Positions 37,458-48,480 of a stretch of 64,000 nt of DNA are shown here, in pieces. Every line of letters begins with the position of its first letter. The stretch's first letter is position 1. The stretch is taken from positions 5,974,529-6,038,528 of the forward strand of contig JANAVB010044017.1 in NCBI GenBank assembly GCA_029216955.1, given 5' to 3'. Source of the stretch: Iris pallida (taxonomy: Eukaryota > Streptophyta > Magnoliopsida > Asparagales > Iridaceae). The translations under genes and the position numbers were made by a program. The notes under the pieces were generated by a model. That model did not search any database. It worked only from the letters and a program-made list of their open reading frames with translations, and was not told the DNA's origin.

Positions 37458-38577
37458 CTAAAATTCATCAAGAAATGCATCTGCTACTGATTTATGTTCT
37501 ACCTGAGAAATAAATGCAACATTTGCAGCTATATCTCTGTTTAAAGAATGTGTACTTACTCCTTTTGATACATCACCTATGACAAGAGTCTCTGGATGGT
37601 CTGGCATAAATTTTATCTTCTTTGGTAGACTCTCCATATAGTCTTTGTCAGCAGCAACATCTTCAGTTGCGTTGGGTGTTTTTCTTGTGTCTTCATCATC
37701 ATTGTCACTTGCTATATGACTATTGAGCTCATCAAATAAAACATTAATTGATTCTTCAACAATCATAGACTTCTTATTAAACACTCTATATCCCTTACTC
37801 TTGGCAGCATAATCAAGGAATATTCTTTCGTCGGCCTTAGAGTCAAACTTACCCAAGTTATTATTGGTGTTCAGGATAAAACAACGACAACCAAAAACTT
37901 CAAAATAAGAAATATTTGGAATACGATTAAACCATAATTCATAAGGTGTCTTCTTCGATATAGATCGAATCAGCACCATATTCAAAACATGACAAGCTGT
38001 ACTTACACTTCAGTCCAAAAATATTTTGGAAGATTATGCTGATTTAACATGACTCTAGCCATATCGCTTAGAGTCATATTCTTCCGCTCCATAACTCCAT
38101 TCTGTTGGAGAGTTATAGGACAAGAAAACTCATAGAAAAACCATTTGTATCGTAAAACTTTTTGAAATCAAAATTTACATATTTGACTCTATGATCACTT
38201 CGTATACGAGTAACCATAAAACCTTTATCATTTTGTACCTTTTTGCAAAAAAATCTCAAATTCAAAAAGTGCATCACTTTTGTTTGATAAAAAGAAAACC
38301 CAAGTATATCGAGAGAAATAATCAACAATAATAAAAGTATAGAGCTTACCGCTAAGGCTGACGACTCTACTAGGTCCAATAAATCAATTTGAATCAACTG
38401 CAAAGGTCTAGAAGTACTTACAGCATTGATGGATTTAAAAGAATATCTAGTTGCTTTATTTTTCTCACAGTCAGCACATACTATGTCTCTCTTGAATGAT
38501 ATTTCTGGTAATCCTTTTACCAATTTCTTCGTTGATAGTCTTGAAATGGTATCCATATTTGCATGTCCTAATCTCAT
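37458..38577 (-). pseudogene. Copia pre-integrase and integrase (SIRE lineage)
   Basis: Piece one (38577-38113) begins with RLGHANMDTISRL and CADCEKNKATR, which give the His/His and Cys/Cys zinc site. IDLLDL stands in for the first catalytic Asp block, and IRSDHRVKYVNFDF matches the second. After a frame break, piece two (37985-37458) has KKTPYELW, YFEVFGCRCFILN, LGKFD and SKGYRVFNK, the usual copia integrase C-terminal motifs. Several catalytic surroundings are altered, and the gap 38112-37986 has lost the third acidic residue's frame. It is a relic. Confidence 0.8.
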
Positions 38578-38784
38578 ATGTCATAGCCAACTTTTATCTT
38601 GGTTGACTACTAGGCACTTACCTGTATTGTTAGTACTATCTGAAAAGAACACATATATTGTCCTCCCTGATTCCTTCATAAACTGGATTACCAGTGGACA
38701 TATCATATATAGAACATTTGTCTTTAGCAAAATTAATACCATAATCATTGTCGACAAGGTGACTAATGTTTAACAGTTTATGTT

Positions 38785-38997
38785 TTATTCTGTTACCAGA
38801 CAAACGCCTTTTATTACTGGATATGGGAATATACCAACAGTACCATTACCTATTATATTATCTCTCAGATTATTTTTTAATGAGACGTATCCTTCTTTTT
38901 TTGATAGCGTCGTAAATAAAGATGCGTCACCTGTCATGTACCATGAACATCCGCTATCGTGAATCCATTTGCTTCTAGCATGAGAGGGTTGGCACAC
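38785..38997 (-). pseudogene. Copia protease fragment
   Basis: KWIHDSGCSWYMTGD contains the Asp-Ser-Gly active site of copia retropepsins, followed by FTTL, GYVSLKNN and IIGNGTVGIF as in SIRE elements. It lies directly upstream (element sense) of the pre-integrase. About 38998-39340 is noncoding by decay. Confidence 0.75.
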
Positions 38998-39349
38998 CTA
39001 CAAGATGAGTATGTGACCTTTGGTACCCATTTCTTTGAGGGTCCAGCATGGTTAGCTTTGGGTATCTAGGTATATTTATTCATGTCTACTAGCTTTCTGA
39101 TTCTATAATATTATGATATATGCCCGTGTATACCACAGTATGTGCAGATGATTATAGAGTGAGTGTCATTTGGTTTTGTGGAGACATGAGTCCTTTGTGT
39201 CTTCCGTGGATACTTGTATGTGAAAACATAATTGTGTGGAACATGTGGTTTGCGTGCTTTCTTTGGTCATGTCCTATTTGGTATATACTGTGTGGTAGGA
39301 CAGGTTTTAGGCAGTGTAACATGAGAAACATGTTTGCCTAATATTATCT

Positions 39350-39895
39350 CTAATTTTTAAAGATAAAACAAGCTGCAACATATTTATCTGTCATGTCTTT
39401 CAGCCTTTTTTCAGTGTCTATTCTTAGTCTCTTCTCAGAATCATATAGAAGAAGCAATTTTGCATAGTCCTTCTTTCTCTGATCAACCGTGCATTCGACT
39501 TCATGAAGACTTAGCTTAATATTAGCCAATTCTTCCGTGTTGCCTGAGGTAGATGTCTCATTTTTTTTTTGTAACAAATTAGACAATCTAGCCACTTTGG
39601 CTATGTATGCTTTTTTTTTAATCTCTTTTCGATATTGCTTATACTTGTCTAAAACACCTTTGTGTTCGTCAAGTAAGTCGCTAAAAGCATCAGAGAGTGC
39701 ATCAAAAGTAAAGTCATCGTAAAGAGGGTTATCTGCCTGATCAAATGCTACTAAGCAGACATTTGCAGTACTGTTGTGTCTTTCTTCCTCTTTTGATTCA
39801 CTGGTCTCGTTTTTATGCCATATGCTAGTATTTGCGTACTTGTGACCAGTTGTTGACTTTTGGCTTTATCGTTCATACCGACTGCTCTTCTCAGC
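39350..39895 (-). pseudogene. Copia gag/pol coiled-coil spacer
   Basis: The 39595-39350 frame (MARLSNLLQKKNETST...) is Lys/Glu/Leu-rich with a heptad-like pattern, matching the long coiled-coil stretch that SIRE elements carry between the zinc knuckle and the protease. The region 39596-39895 continues toward the zinc knuckle in broken frames. It ends at the TCAGC target site of LARD-C. Confidence 0.6.
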
Positions 39896-40156
39896 TGTAG
39901 TGTCCCGTCCCACTTAGTCAATCGGAGGAATCGAAACATCAACGGCGTTCAGACTTAGCCTTGCAACGGCTACTCGAAGGCCCGCTCGGTCGAGGCGACT
40001 CCTCGCTCAGGTGGGGTAGTTTCGGTGAACTTGCCTCATCTTAGCCTTCACATAATAAATTGCATGTTTTCAACTTGCACAAGTAGGCTTGATAATAAAA
40101 GAGACGAATCTACATATATAAGGGAATAATTCCGACAGGTCGAATTGAGTTAGAAT

Positions 40157-42592
40157 ATGGAAGGGTCCAACTGTCGTCTTAGAGTTGGAGCACGACGTGT
40201 GGTGACCATAAATAGTAACATGCATGAAAACATGCTTAGTATCCGCAGAGATGTTACTGAAGTTGGAAAAGAAATTTTCCAAGCCAGAAATGAACTAAAA
40301 AGTTTAGGAAGTGAACTCTTCCTAGTCAGAAACAATCTTAAAAGCCTAGGAAAAATTCCTATGGACGATACTGCCTCTAGCAGGCCAGCTATCTTACCTC
40401 CTGTTAAAACCCCGGTAATCCATAGACGCCGTTGGGCTAACAGCATAAACATGTTAAAACTTTCTTCCAAGGAAAACAATGCTATTCCACCAGAGGAAAT
40501 AGATAAAAACTTCTATAAAACCTTTCTTCGGTTACAACAACAAGAACTGTTTGGAGAAATAGACAGTGAACAAATATATGAATATTATGATAAGCATGCT
40601 AAGGCAATTGACTTCTTCAAGTGGAAGCACGCTGAGAGTTCTGATTCAGACTCCTCAGATGACGTAGAACCTCTCTACGTTCGTACCAATGAAGAAGGTC
40701 AAGGCAGCAACGATACAATGGTTATCGAAGCTGAACCTCATCTAAACCCCGGGACAATTGCTCCCAATCCTGAAGTAATTATGCGAGATCCAAAATTTGT
40801 ACTTGGAGAAACTTCTCCTTATATGTCCAAATATACGGACAAGAGACGTAAGGATTGGAACAAGTTCCATACTTCTCAGGATGCATACCGTCAGGATAAA
40901 CGTTATCTTTCTGATGGACTTATCCTGAATCTCGAAAATATACCACACAAACAGATTGGAGAATATCTCTCTAATTGGGTACAGAAAATACAAGGAATGG
41001 CATATTTCCTTCCTGCAGATATTAGTACCGAGGGATTTATTCACTATGCCACTAGCCATTGGCAAGGGGATAGCGTTGCTTGGTTACGTAACCTTGAAAT
41101 ACTAAATTCCCCAATTATTGAAAAAATTAAAACCAATCCCGATAAATTTGCAGCCCTTGATGAGCTGATTAAGCATCTCCTAGCTGATTTTACAGGAGAA
41201 AGTGCAAATGCATCAAAAAATTATAATAAGATGTTACACAAAATGATTCTGTGTGACATCTGCATGCTCGAAGAATTTGTATCCAAATATATTGGACTAA
41301 TTTTTCATCTAAATGATGTCAGAGAAAAGGAGTTCTGGATGGAGGGATTTTTTACCAAAATTCCCTACCCATGGAACAATATTATCAAAGCAAAATATGA
41401 TGAACTTCGAGGTGGCATGAATGGTCCTCATGTTACTAGCATGCTCAAGAAGGCATGTATGAGAACCATGGAAGAAACTTGTGAGCAGGCCAAGGCCGCA
41501 TCACAGATGAATAAATTTATTAAAAACTCAGTGCTTGGTTACAGATGTTGTAACAAGTACGACGAGGATGTTAACTTCCAATTTGGATGTCCGTCTGTTT
41601 GTCAGAAACCAAAATGGAAAAAGACATGGAAAAAGGGTAAAACCTTTAAAAATAAGAAATGGAAAATTACTCGAAAAAAGTGGAAACCAAGCTTCAAGAA
41701 GAAGTTTAAGACGGAAAAGAATTTTCGAAAAAGAAAATTTATCAAGAGAAAAAAATTTAAAAAAGGTTGCAAATGTTTCAAGTGCAATAAAGAGGGACAC
41801 TTTGCTAATGAATGTCCCGAGAATATACAAAGTGTGGTCATAACAGACCTTGAAGACTACGGTATTCATATTGGTACAATTGATGAGGTTAGCAGTAATA
41901 CTTCTGCTTCCTCTATCTATGAGATCGAGTCTATGGATAAATCATCTGAAGAAGACTACTCTTCTGAAGTTGAGGATCTCAGCAAAGCAATAGAACATCT
42001 TAAGATAAATATGAATACAATAAATAAAACTCATAATGCAATACGCATTACCCTTTTAGATGATAAAGCTATCCTTCCCATTAAAGAAGGGATTTCTGCG
42101 GGATACACTTTATACTCTAAAGAGGATGTTTGTATCAAACGATACAAAAGTGCTGAAATATTGCTAGGTCTAAGAATCTTTATACCACTTGGATATTATG
42201 GTGTTATCCATAGTGTTCCTTTATATACAAATAAAGGTATACTGTTGACAAAAGGTTTTATTGAACCAGTGTCAAGACATAATGTATGTATAACCGTTAA
42301 GAATACGGTCTATGAGGGTGATTATATTATTCACCGAGGTGACCCCATTGGGTTACTGGTAATACATAAATATGAGGATCTACCTATGGTGGAAGAACCC
42401 CTTCCGTCTAAAATAGTTCCTCAACCAGGTTCTAGTTCTAGTATTAACTCCGGCAGGAGAGACCCTGAGGAGAATTACTACGAATTTAGAATATATATGA
42501 ATAGACTTACGTCAGAGGAAACTTCGAATTCTAGCCTTCAGCAAAGTGAAGGTGAAAATTCAAAATTACTGACGAGGATTTGGAAAAGCTGA
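40157..42592 (+). CDS. Pararetrovirus coat-protein/zinc-knuckle/dUTPase-like ORF
   Basis: 811 codons, open throughout. The first 14-15 residues come from the LARD LTR (the same peptide start is seen at 49637), so the viral part begins near codon 15 and the native start is lost. Residues about 20-75 look helical and coiled-coil. About 260-470 hold the caulimovirid coat-protein core. About 490-538 is very Lys/Arg-rich, as expected for nucleic-acid binding and nuclear entry. C540-C543-H548-C553 is the CCHC knuckle. Residues 648-736 carry dUTPase-like motifs (AGYTLYS; PLGYYGVIHS at 677-686; RGDPIGLLVI from 727). The usual motif-1 Asp is Thr and motif 3 is poorly kept, so catalysis is doubtful. 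Expression today is unknown. Confidence 0.8.
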   Translation: MEGSNCRLRVGARRVVTINSNMHENMLSIRRDVTEVGKEIFQARNELKSLGSELFLVRNNLKSLGKIPMDDTASSRPAILPPVKTPVIHRRRWANSINMLKLSSKENNAIPPEEIDKNFYKTFLRLQQQELFGEIDSEQIYEYYDKHAKAIDFFKWKHAESSDSDSSDDVEPLYVRTNEEGQGSNDTMVIEAEPHLNPGTIAPNPEVIMRDPKFVLGETSPYMSKYTDKRRKDWNKFHTSQDAYRQDKRYLSDGLILNLENIPHKQIGEYLSNWVQKIQGMAYFLPADISTEGFIHYATSHWQGDSVAWLRNLEILNSPIIEKIKTNPDKFAALDELIKHLLADFTGESANASKNYNKMLHKMILCDICMLEEFVSKYIGLIFHLNDVREKEFWMEGFFTKIPYPWNNIIKAKYDELRGGMNGPHVTSMLKKACMRTMEETCEQAKAASQMNKFIKNSVLGYRCCNKYDEDVNFQFGCPSVCQKPKWKKTWKKGKTFKNKKWKITRKKWKPSFKKKFKTEKNFRKRKFIKRKKFKKGCKCFKCNKEGHFANECPENIQSVVITDLEDYGIHIGTIDEVSSNTSASSIYEIESMDKSSEEDYSSEVEDLSKAIEHLKINMNTINKTHNAIRITLLDDKAILPIKEGISAGYTLYSKEDVCIKRYKSAEILLGLRIFIPLGYYGVIHSVPLYTNKGILLTKGFIEPVSRHNVCITVKNTVYEGDYIIHRGDPIGLLVIHKYEDLPMVEEPLPSKIVPQPGSSSSINSGRRDPEENYYEFRIYMNRLTSEETSNSSLQQSEGENSKLLTRIWKS

Positions 42593-43559
42593 AAGAAGCT
42601 ATCCCTCATTCGGATAAAAAGGAAGTATATAAACCTATATCCTTCCAATCTCAATTTTTAAATAAACATACCTATGTATTCGAAAGAATGCAATGAAACA
42701 TCGAGCTTCGCGGAGGAGAAGACTTTTCTTCTATCTGCCTCATCGACAAAAAAAATTTGAAAAGTTAAAAAGGAAATACCCAAAATTGAGATATCTACAT
42801 ATTGGATTGATTCAGTTAAAAATAACTGGTTTATTCCGAACAGGAATTGATACTCCCACACTTGTTGTCTGTATGGACAAACGTATCATTAACAGCCCTC
42901 TTAATAGTATTATTGGAGGAGCTAAATCAAACCTGGTAAATAGGTTATTTGGAATAAACATTCATCCAAATTTTTCTATAAGTCTTGATGATGAAAATAT
43001 TGAAAAAACATGTACGCTATCCATAAACCTTCAAGGCATAGAACTTATGCCGGGATCTAAGGTTTTAGGAATACAATGGGAACACTGCATGGCTTTAAAC
43101 GATACTCCTACGTTTAAATCCATTACTCCCAAGCATCTAGTTAAACTCTTTGAGGTTGGTATGGGTAAAACTATACAACCCCGATTAGTCAAATTGGAGC
43201 ATTTAAGGCTTGACAATGAAATGCAAATTTTTGTCAAATCCTTAAAACCTAAACTTGAAGTACCTACTGAGTACTTTATTGCCTCGGGCAATACAATCTC
43301 TACTGTCCTTAGTGGAAGTAGACCTCAAGCACATGATGCTGAGGCATCTTCCTCTAATACAGTAAGAATTTTACGATCTAACTCCATGGGACATTTAGAG
43401 TCAGCAAGAGAGCCTATTTCTTCTGACATTTCTACCCATAGAGCTAGTATTAGTGAATCCCCTATGGAGGGTAGGACTAGACTCCTGATGAATGAAGGTA
43501 TCAGGAGAGATAATAATCTAGTCATAAGTACATCTTTATCCCCCCATCAGGGAAAATAA
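42560..43559 (+). pseudogene. Pararetrovirus movement protein (30K type), frameshifted
   Basis: The N-terminal part lies in a different frame (about 42565-42692, closed by a stop) from the main frame starting near 42693 (288 codons). The main frame has the caulimovirid movement-protein pattern LRYLHIGLIQLKITG, then an IGGAKSNLVNRLFG block and a beta-rich core through about residue 170. A Ser-rich variable tail follows. 30K proteins form tubules at plasmodesmata for cell-to-cell spread. At least one frameshift separates the parts, so I treat it as non-functional. Confidence 0.75.
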
Positions 43560-43882
43560 CTCTGATTTGTCTTAATGGAAATAAGACAACTTACAAAGAA
43601 AACCCTCCAGGTTAAGCGATCGACGAGTTATGACCTAGATGCTATGCTTAGTCAAGAAATTTAAATATATCATTAAAACAGAGGCCTCCAAATCAAATTA
43701 CAGAACTATTGTAATGCGTCATTTGGAGCAAACCAAAAGGATATTGAGAGAGCATATTCATTTTTTATAAAAATCATACTTATGAAGCTCTTATTGAATC
43801 AAATAAACAAAAGAAGAAGGTAACCTTCTCACACCCTCCCAAAATCTATGACCTAGATGACTCGGATTCCGAGCAAGATCCG
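43560..43882 (+). other. Decayed viral linker between movement protein and protease
   Basis: Viral-looking but with stops in every frame. It connects the movement-protein frame with the protease block. No regulatory signal is recognised. Confidence 0.5.
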
Positions 43883-44642
43883 TTGCCTGATCTAGAGTCC
43901 CAACAACCTCAAATTGTTCTCTCTGAGAATGATCACCTTAATCTTGACATTATGGGCACCTCTATTGACCAGACAGGTCTTGAGTTTGGTCAAATTAACC
44001 AACTCAACATCGACGACTGGCTTAGGTGTGATGAGGGAGATACCTCAATTCTATCAGACAATACCCTTAATTGGGAAGAATTGCTTAATCTTGATAATGC
44101 TTAAGACAACCCTGGATCTTAAGGCCTTCCCACAAGGACATATTTATATACCTTTGACTATATGTACCCCTGGGTATAAGGAACTAACAATTCATGCACT
44201 CCTTGATACAGGAGCAGAAGTTAGTTTGTTACAAGAATTGTTCATACCCGAACATCTAAGATATAAGCTTGACAGACCCTGTTGCTTAAATGATTTTATG
44301 GGTCGTCAGATATCAGTTGATTTTGGTGCGATCGTTGATGTCCAAATCCCTGATATTCATGGTAATTTTAAAACTTATCAGTATTCTTTTCGATTACTCC
44401 CAAAAGAATTTGATAACGATTGCCTACTAAGCATAGATAATCTTCGGAATTATCCTACTTTTAATCACCATTATTTCGACATTGATGGACGCTCCATTCC
44501 TCGCTTCCGTTTAATGTCTCCTTGGCTAACAAATTTCCACCCGCAGCACAGCGTGGTGAGCCAGGTTAATAAAAATCTACTGGTTCCTAGTAAGACTTCG
44601 CTCTTTCTTTCCTTTTATTTTCTTTTAATTATGTTTGAGTAG
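43883..44642 (+). pseudogene. Pararetrovirus aspartic protease, frameshifted
   Basis: An acidic N-terminal stretch is open in one frame (43883-44104) and the protease itself in another (about 44080-44600). The active-site motif is LLDTGAEVSLL (Asp codon at 44204-44206), followed by the hydrophobic flap and the second half expected of a retropepsin. It should release reverse transcriptase and capsid parts from the polyprotein. Sequence after about residue 210 of the 43914 frame is no longer recognisable. RT and RNase H are absent from the window's virus fragment. Confidence 0.75.
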
Positions 44643-44851
44643 ACTTGTGTTCTTGAGTATGGATCTATGATAGTTCTCTAGTTATTTTAACAAAAATAAA
44701 GCTGAGATGTGTGCAGTAGCTCTTACGCTTGGTGTAGGAAACGAACCAAAGCTGGCTCAAATTCCGTGAAGCGGTAGTTCAGGCTTGTGGTCGTATGTTC
44801 GAGGCCAAACCCTGCCAGAAAGCCACGGTAGTTCTCGGACACCGATCCAGG
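44643..44851 (+). other. Junction sequence with tRNA-like boxes, origin unclear
   Basis: After the viral protein there is AT-rich sequence to about 44715, then about 135 bp that are neither clearly viral nor LTR. It contains GCGGTAGTTCAGG and, about 20 bp later, TGTTCGAGGCC, which look like pol III A and B boxes of a tRNA-derived SINE. It could be filler DNA captured with the virus. LARD LTR sequence resumes at 44852. Confidence 0.3.
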
Positions 44852-46843
44852 AAATGCTTCATAAAGCATACACAGTCCCATCGTCCAAGGCTTGGTATAG
44901 CCTTGGCTTGCCCCATGAATTAAGTTACGTTGTACGGCTTGTGACATAAGTCTAGGCACCCAAATGACTTGGTCGTTCAAAAGTCGAACGCATGTACGGC
45001 ACGTTTTTGCGATGCGAGGCTTGACGTAGCCTTTCCTCGTCGAGTTGTTGTGCGATTAAGTTAGTCTAAGTTTTGTTAGGCTATCGAAAGCATTCTAAGC
45101 ACTGTCCCACGTATTCTGCGGTTGTCGAAATTACTTGGTTTCATGACCTTAAGGCCCGTCGTATAAAGTGTCCTAGACGATAGTTTCACCCAAAACATTA
45201 ATTGGCATAAGGCACGATGTCACAGACTTAGTATTTCTAAGGCATGTGCCACGGTTGATTTATTGAGTTGGAAAGGGGCTTTCAAATAGGCATTCCTAAG
45301 TTGCATGGAATGATAGGGCAAGAAAGAAGAATGCTCGCGACCATGGGTCGTCGAGGCGGTCTTAGATGTGAGAGGTATTGAACTTGGCCCTGAAAGAGAT
45401 GGTAACACTAGAAGAAGAATGACTGTGTGAGACATCAGTTCAAGTCGAGTCTTGCATGGTTATTGGACAACTTGTCGACAATGAGGAGTTTCCACGAGCG
45501 GCAACCTTGGGCGCCATGGGACCACGTCGTCCTGGGGGAAAACACGGTATAGTCGAAGCTGGACGAACCGCTCGGGTTATTCGAGAACTTTCAACGGGGC
45601 TAGCTACTTGCGTTGAAAGGGTCGCCGAATAGCAAGGCTATATTCCATGATAGCTTGTTATGTTAGTAACCAATTCATATAGATGGGTCGGCACGAGCGG
45701 CAATCCGCGTGTGTGCCTTTGGATTGAGTCGAGTTGAATGTGTGTACAGTTAGAACACAATGTTTGGGCCTAAGATTTGGCTGCAACATAGACACAGTGC
45801 TTCGGCACGAGATGTGGTGTCGAGTCTTAAGTTGTTGGCATAGAGTTGCATAAGTTGGATTTGAGTCGTTGCGAGTTTAAGTCAGGAATCGCCGCAAGGC
45901 AAAGTCGGTCGAGTGACACTTAGCCCACAAGTCTTGATTGGGTCAGTTGATGATTAAAGTAGCAAGGGCCGCGAGGCAGCGATATGGTTAAGTCACACTG
46001 AGTTGCGAGGTACGACACGATGGACTTGTAGCACGTTTACATGGAAACGGAGTCTTACCGAGTAGTTGCGTCTTGATTTACGACCGAAAGGCAAACACGA
46101 CTTGATAGGTTAACGTTGTTGGTATGAGAAGGGAACTAGAGACAAAGTATGAGTTAACGTTGTTGTTGCAAGCACGGGATGGTCTAGAGACACAAAATAG
46201 GCCAAGGCGTCGGTCCTAAAACTGATCCTAAGACAAGACTAGAAAGACAATTGATAAGAAGGGACTATGTTGCACAAAGTAAATCAAACATTTTGGTTTT
46301 GTATGGGTGGGAGAGGAGCTCATTCCACCAGTACAGTTGAGTACTGACATCCACACAGTTTTTATGTGCATGCACAGGTAGAAGCTCGTGGCACGGAGCT
46401 CGCTTGGATGCGTCGAGGCACGGAGTTCCTTGGCGATTCGAGGCATGCGGCCACGTGGAGTCTGGACTTATACGGGACATAATGTATGGACGTCATCTTC
46501 CGAAGCATCCGCTGGCTCAAGACATGTATTGAGAGATGAGAGAGAGCAGAGTGACTTGTAATGTGAGAAGAGTGAGCTTGAGTGACTTGTAATCTTGGCC
46601 TTGCGCCCCATTATAATCCTTGTTTTAATATCAATAAAATACATCTTTTGAATGACTTGTATTTTGTTCTAAATTTTTGCTGGCATATTCAATGTCTCTG
46701 CTTGGGACTTCTGTGCGACGATCTCGTCGCAGCCGCTGTAATCGGTCGTTATGGAACCCGCCTTGCACGAGCCCAATTTAGGCTCGTACGGTATCACGCC
46801 TTAGCGAGGACGATCGCTCCTACGGGAGCGGGGCATGACATAA

Positions 46844-46855
46844 TGGTATCAGAGC
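46844..46855 (+). other. Primer-binding site, initiator tRNA-Met (LARD-C)
   Basis: TGGTATCAGAGC starts three bases after the 5' LTR, exactly as in LARD-A. Confidence 0.9.
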
Positions 46856-48191
46856 ACGGCTTTACGTCCTTGGACTTTCGATTGAATTTTTTAACCTCGA
46901 TGTTTCCGCGAACTCTGAATGTTGCTTTCGCAAATTGATATCGTTGATGCGCTCTCTCAAATGTTCCACGGGATGTTCATACAATAAGTCTAAATAATTT
47001 GCAAAATGTAGGAGAACAGTTTTTTACAAGATACAAAAAGATGGTTCACGTAGCACGGTTGGCTAAGTCGGGCTGGACATATACACCAAAGTTGCGTCGA
47101 CCTTAGAAAAGTCGGATACAGGATTCGAATTGTGTCGAGCGAGAATGAGTTGAACTTGATTGAGTAAAGTGAGATGACTATCGATAGGGGTGATATCGAG
47201 CGACGATAACGTCAGTGCGATATAGATGAGCGTGCTTGAAAATTGGGGAATGATTCGAACAGAGATTCAAAGTAGTCGATTATGAATTGAATAATAGTTT
47301 GAGGATTTGTAGAATGACTTCATCCCTGAGTGGTGTATACGATAGCTTCAGGGATGTCGATCGATCGACTGAGGATGCGGAGTGTCGATGAGTCTGTCAG
47401 CTAGCATCGCGTGTATACAAAGCCGTAGATTGAGTATCGTTGAATAAGTTGTAGTCTTGAAGATTTGGACGAGTCAATTCAAACAAATTAGAGATGACAC
47501 ACACAGATAGTGATTTCGCGAGTATGAAATGCAAAACGATTGAGTAGGTGAAATCGAATCGAGAAAAAAGTTAGGGTGTACGAATAGATGACTTGATCAA
47601 GGAAATTGATACAGATCGTATACGAAAAGTTAGCACGAAGGAAAGATAGCGTGCATGAAAAGTTTGATTTGAATGTTTGAAAATGACTCTGAGGACTGGA
47701 ATGGATGTCGTTCAATGATTTGAGTTAGCACAGAATGATGTGATTCGAAGAAAAATGTTGCTCGATGACTTAAGATAGACAAATGAACAATACACGAATT
47801 TGGGATTGAGGAAATTGATATTGTGAATGATTCGAGGGATAATGATCGAACTTGAATTTGAATGTCGAGAAGATTATCCAGTCGGACGATAGCATTATTC
47901 GCACGACTCAAAATTCGTTGCAAAGGAAGATCGTCAGGTTACGCATATCATCGATGGTATTGAGGCGTATCAAAGATCGATATACGATAACTTGGGACAC
48001 TCTAATTCGAGGAATGACGATCGTGAAAGTGTTATTGTTCTGACGGATGCTATACTTAGGATTTTGATTGAAATAAATATGGATGAAAACAGAAGTGTCT
48101 TAATGGTTTCGCGGATAACTATAGGGTCGACATTCTTGTCTTGCACGAGCGCAACTCTAGCCTCGCACATGTGTCACGTCAGATTTGGGGT

Positions 48192-48241
48192 GATCGTTTC
48201 ACGTGAGCGCTGACATGGTGATTCATGTCGCAGGAATGATC
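48192..48241 (+). ncRNA. LARD-C hairpin 1
   Basis: Outer GATCGTTTC / GGAATGATC pairs fully if G-U wobbles are allowed. Inner GACATG / CATGTC with loop GTGATT is identical to LARD-A. Confidence 0.55.
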
Positions 48242-48428
48242 GAACTCGAAAAAATCAGGACGTGGCAAATTGGATTGCTTCGACTTGTTGGTTTGATGCG
48301 AAGAAAAATTTGAGGATGTTTGGATTGGTGATTGACGATTAAGTAAACTTGAGGATTGAGTAGGTCCAATCTGCGTATCGAAAATAAACTAGTTTAGACT
48401 CAAACAAGAGTTACGTCCCGATGAGGAT

Positions 48429-48480
48429 GATTATCCTGCAGGAGCGTTGCATGGTGATTTCATGCCCACCATGGATAATC
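48429..48480 (+). ncRNA. LARD-C hairpin 2
   Basis: Outer GATTATCC / GGATAATC is a perfect 8-bp stem. Inner GCATG / CATGC closes the loop GTGATTT. Confidence 0.55.

Larger units (their letters stand above)
40200..44851 (+). mobile_element. Endogenous pararetrovirus fragment (Caulimoviridae)
   Basis: A 4.65-kb insert in an LTR. It encodes, in order, a coat-protein region with zinc knuckle, a dUTPase-like domain, a movement protein and an aspartic protease, then stops before reverse transcriptase and RNase H. There is no duplication at its ends and 104 bp of LTR are lost, which fits end-joining capture of viral DNA rather than integrase action. Coat protein before movement protein resembles the cavemovirus/solendovirus arrangement, but genus cannot be set without the RT. 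Recognisable viral protein ends near 44600. Several frames are broken, so it cannot act as a virus. Confidence 0.85.
39896..46840 (+). repeat. LARD-C 5' LTR, interrupted by the pararetrovirus fragment
   Basis: LTR sequence 39896-40199 and 44852-46840. Compared with the 3' LTR, 104 bp (equivalent to 49677-49780) are missing at the virus junctions. AATAAA is at 46633-46638 and the LTR ends CATGACA at 46840. Confidence 0.85.

Noticed and set aside
41528..41869. Antisense frame of 113 codons opposite the coat-protein basic region
   Set aside because: Phe/Leu-rich shadow of the Lys-rich stretch.
44760..44830. tRNA gene
   Set aside because: Box-like words exist, but no acceptor stem or cloverleaf can be formed. 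At most it is a SINE-like fragment.
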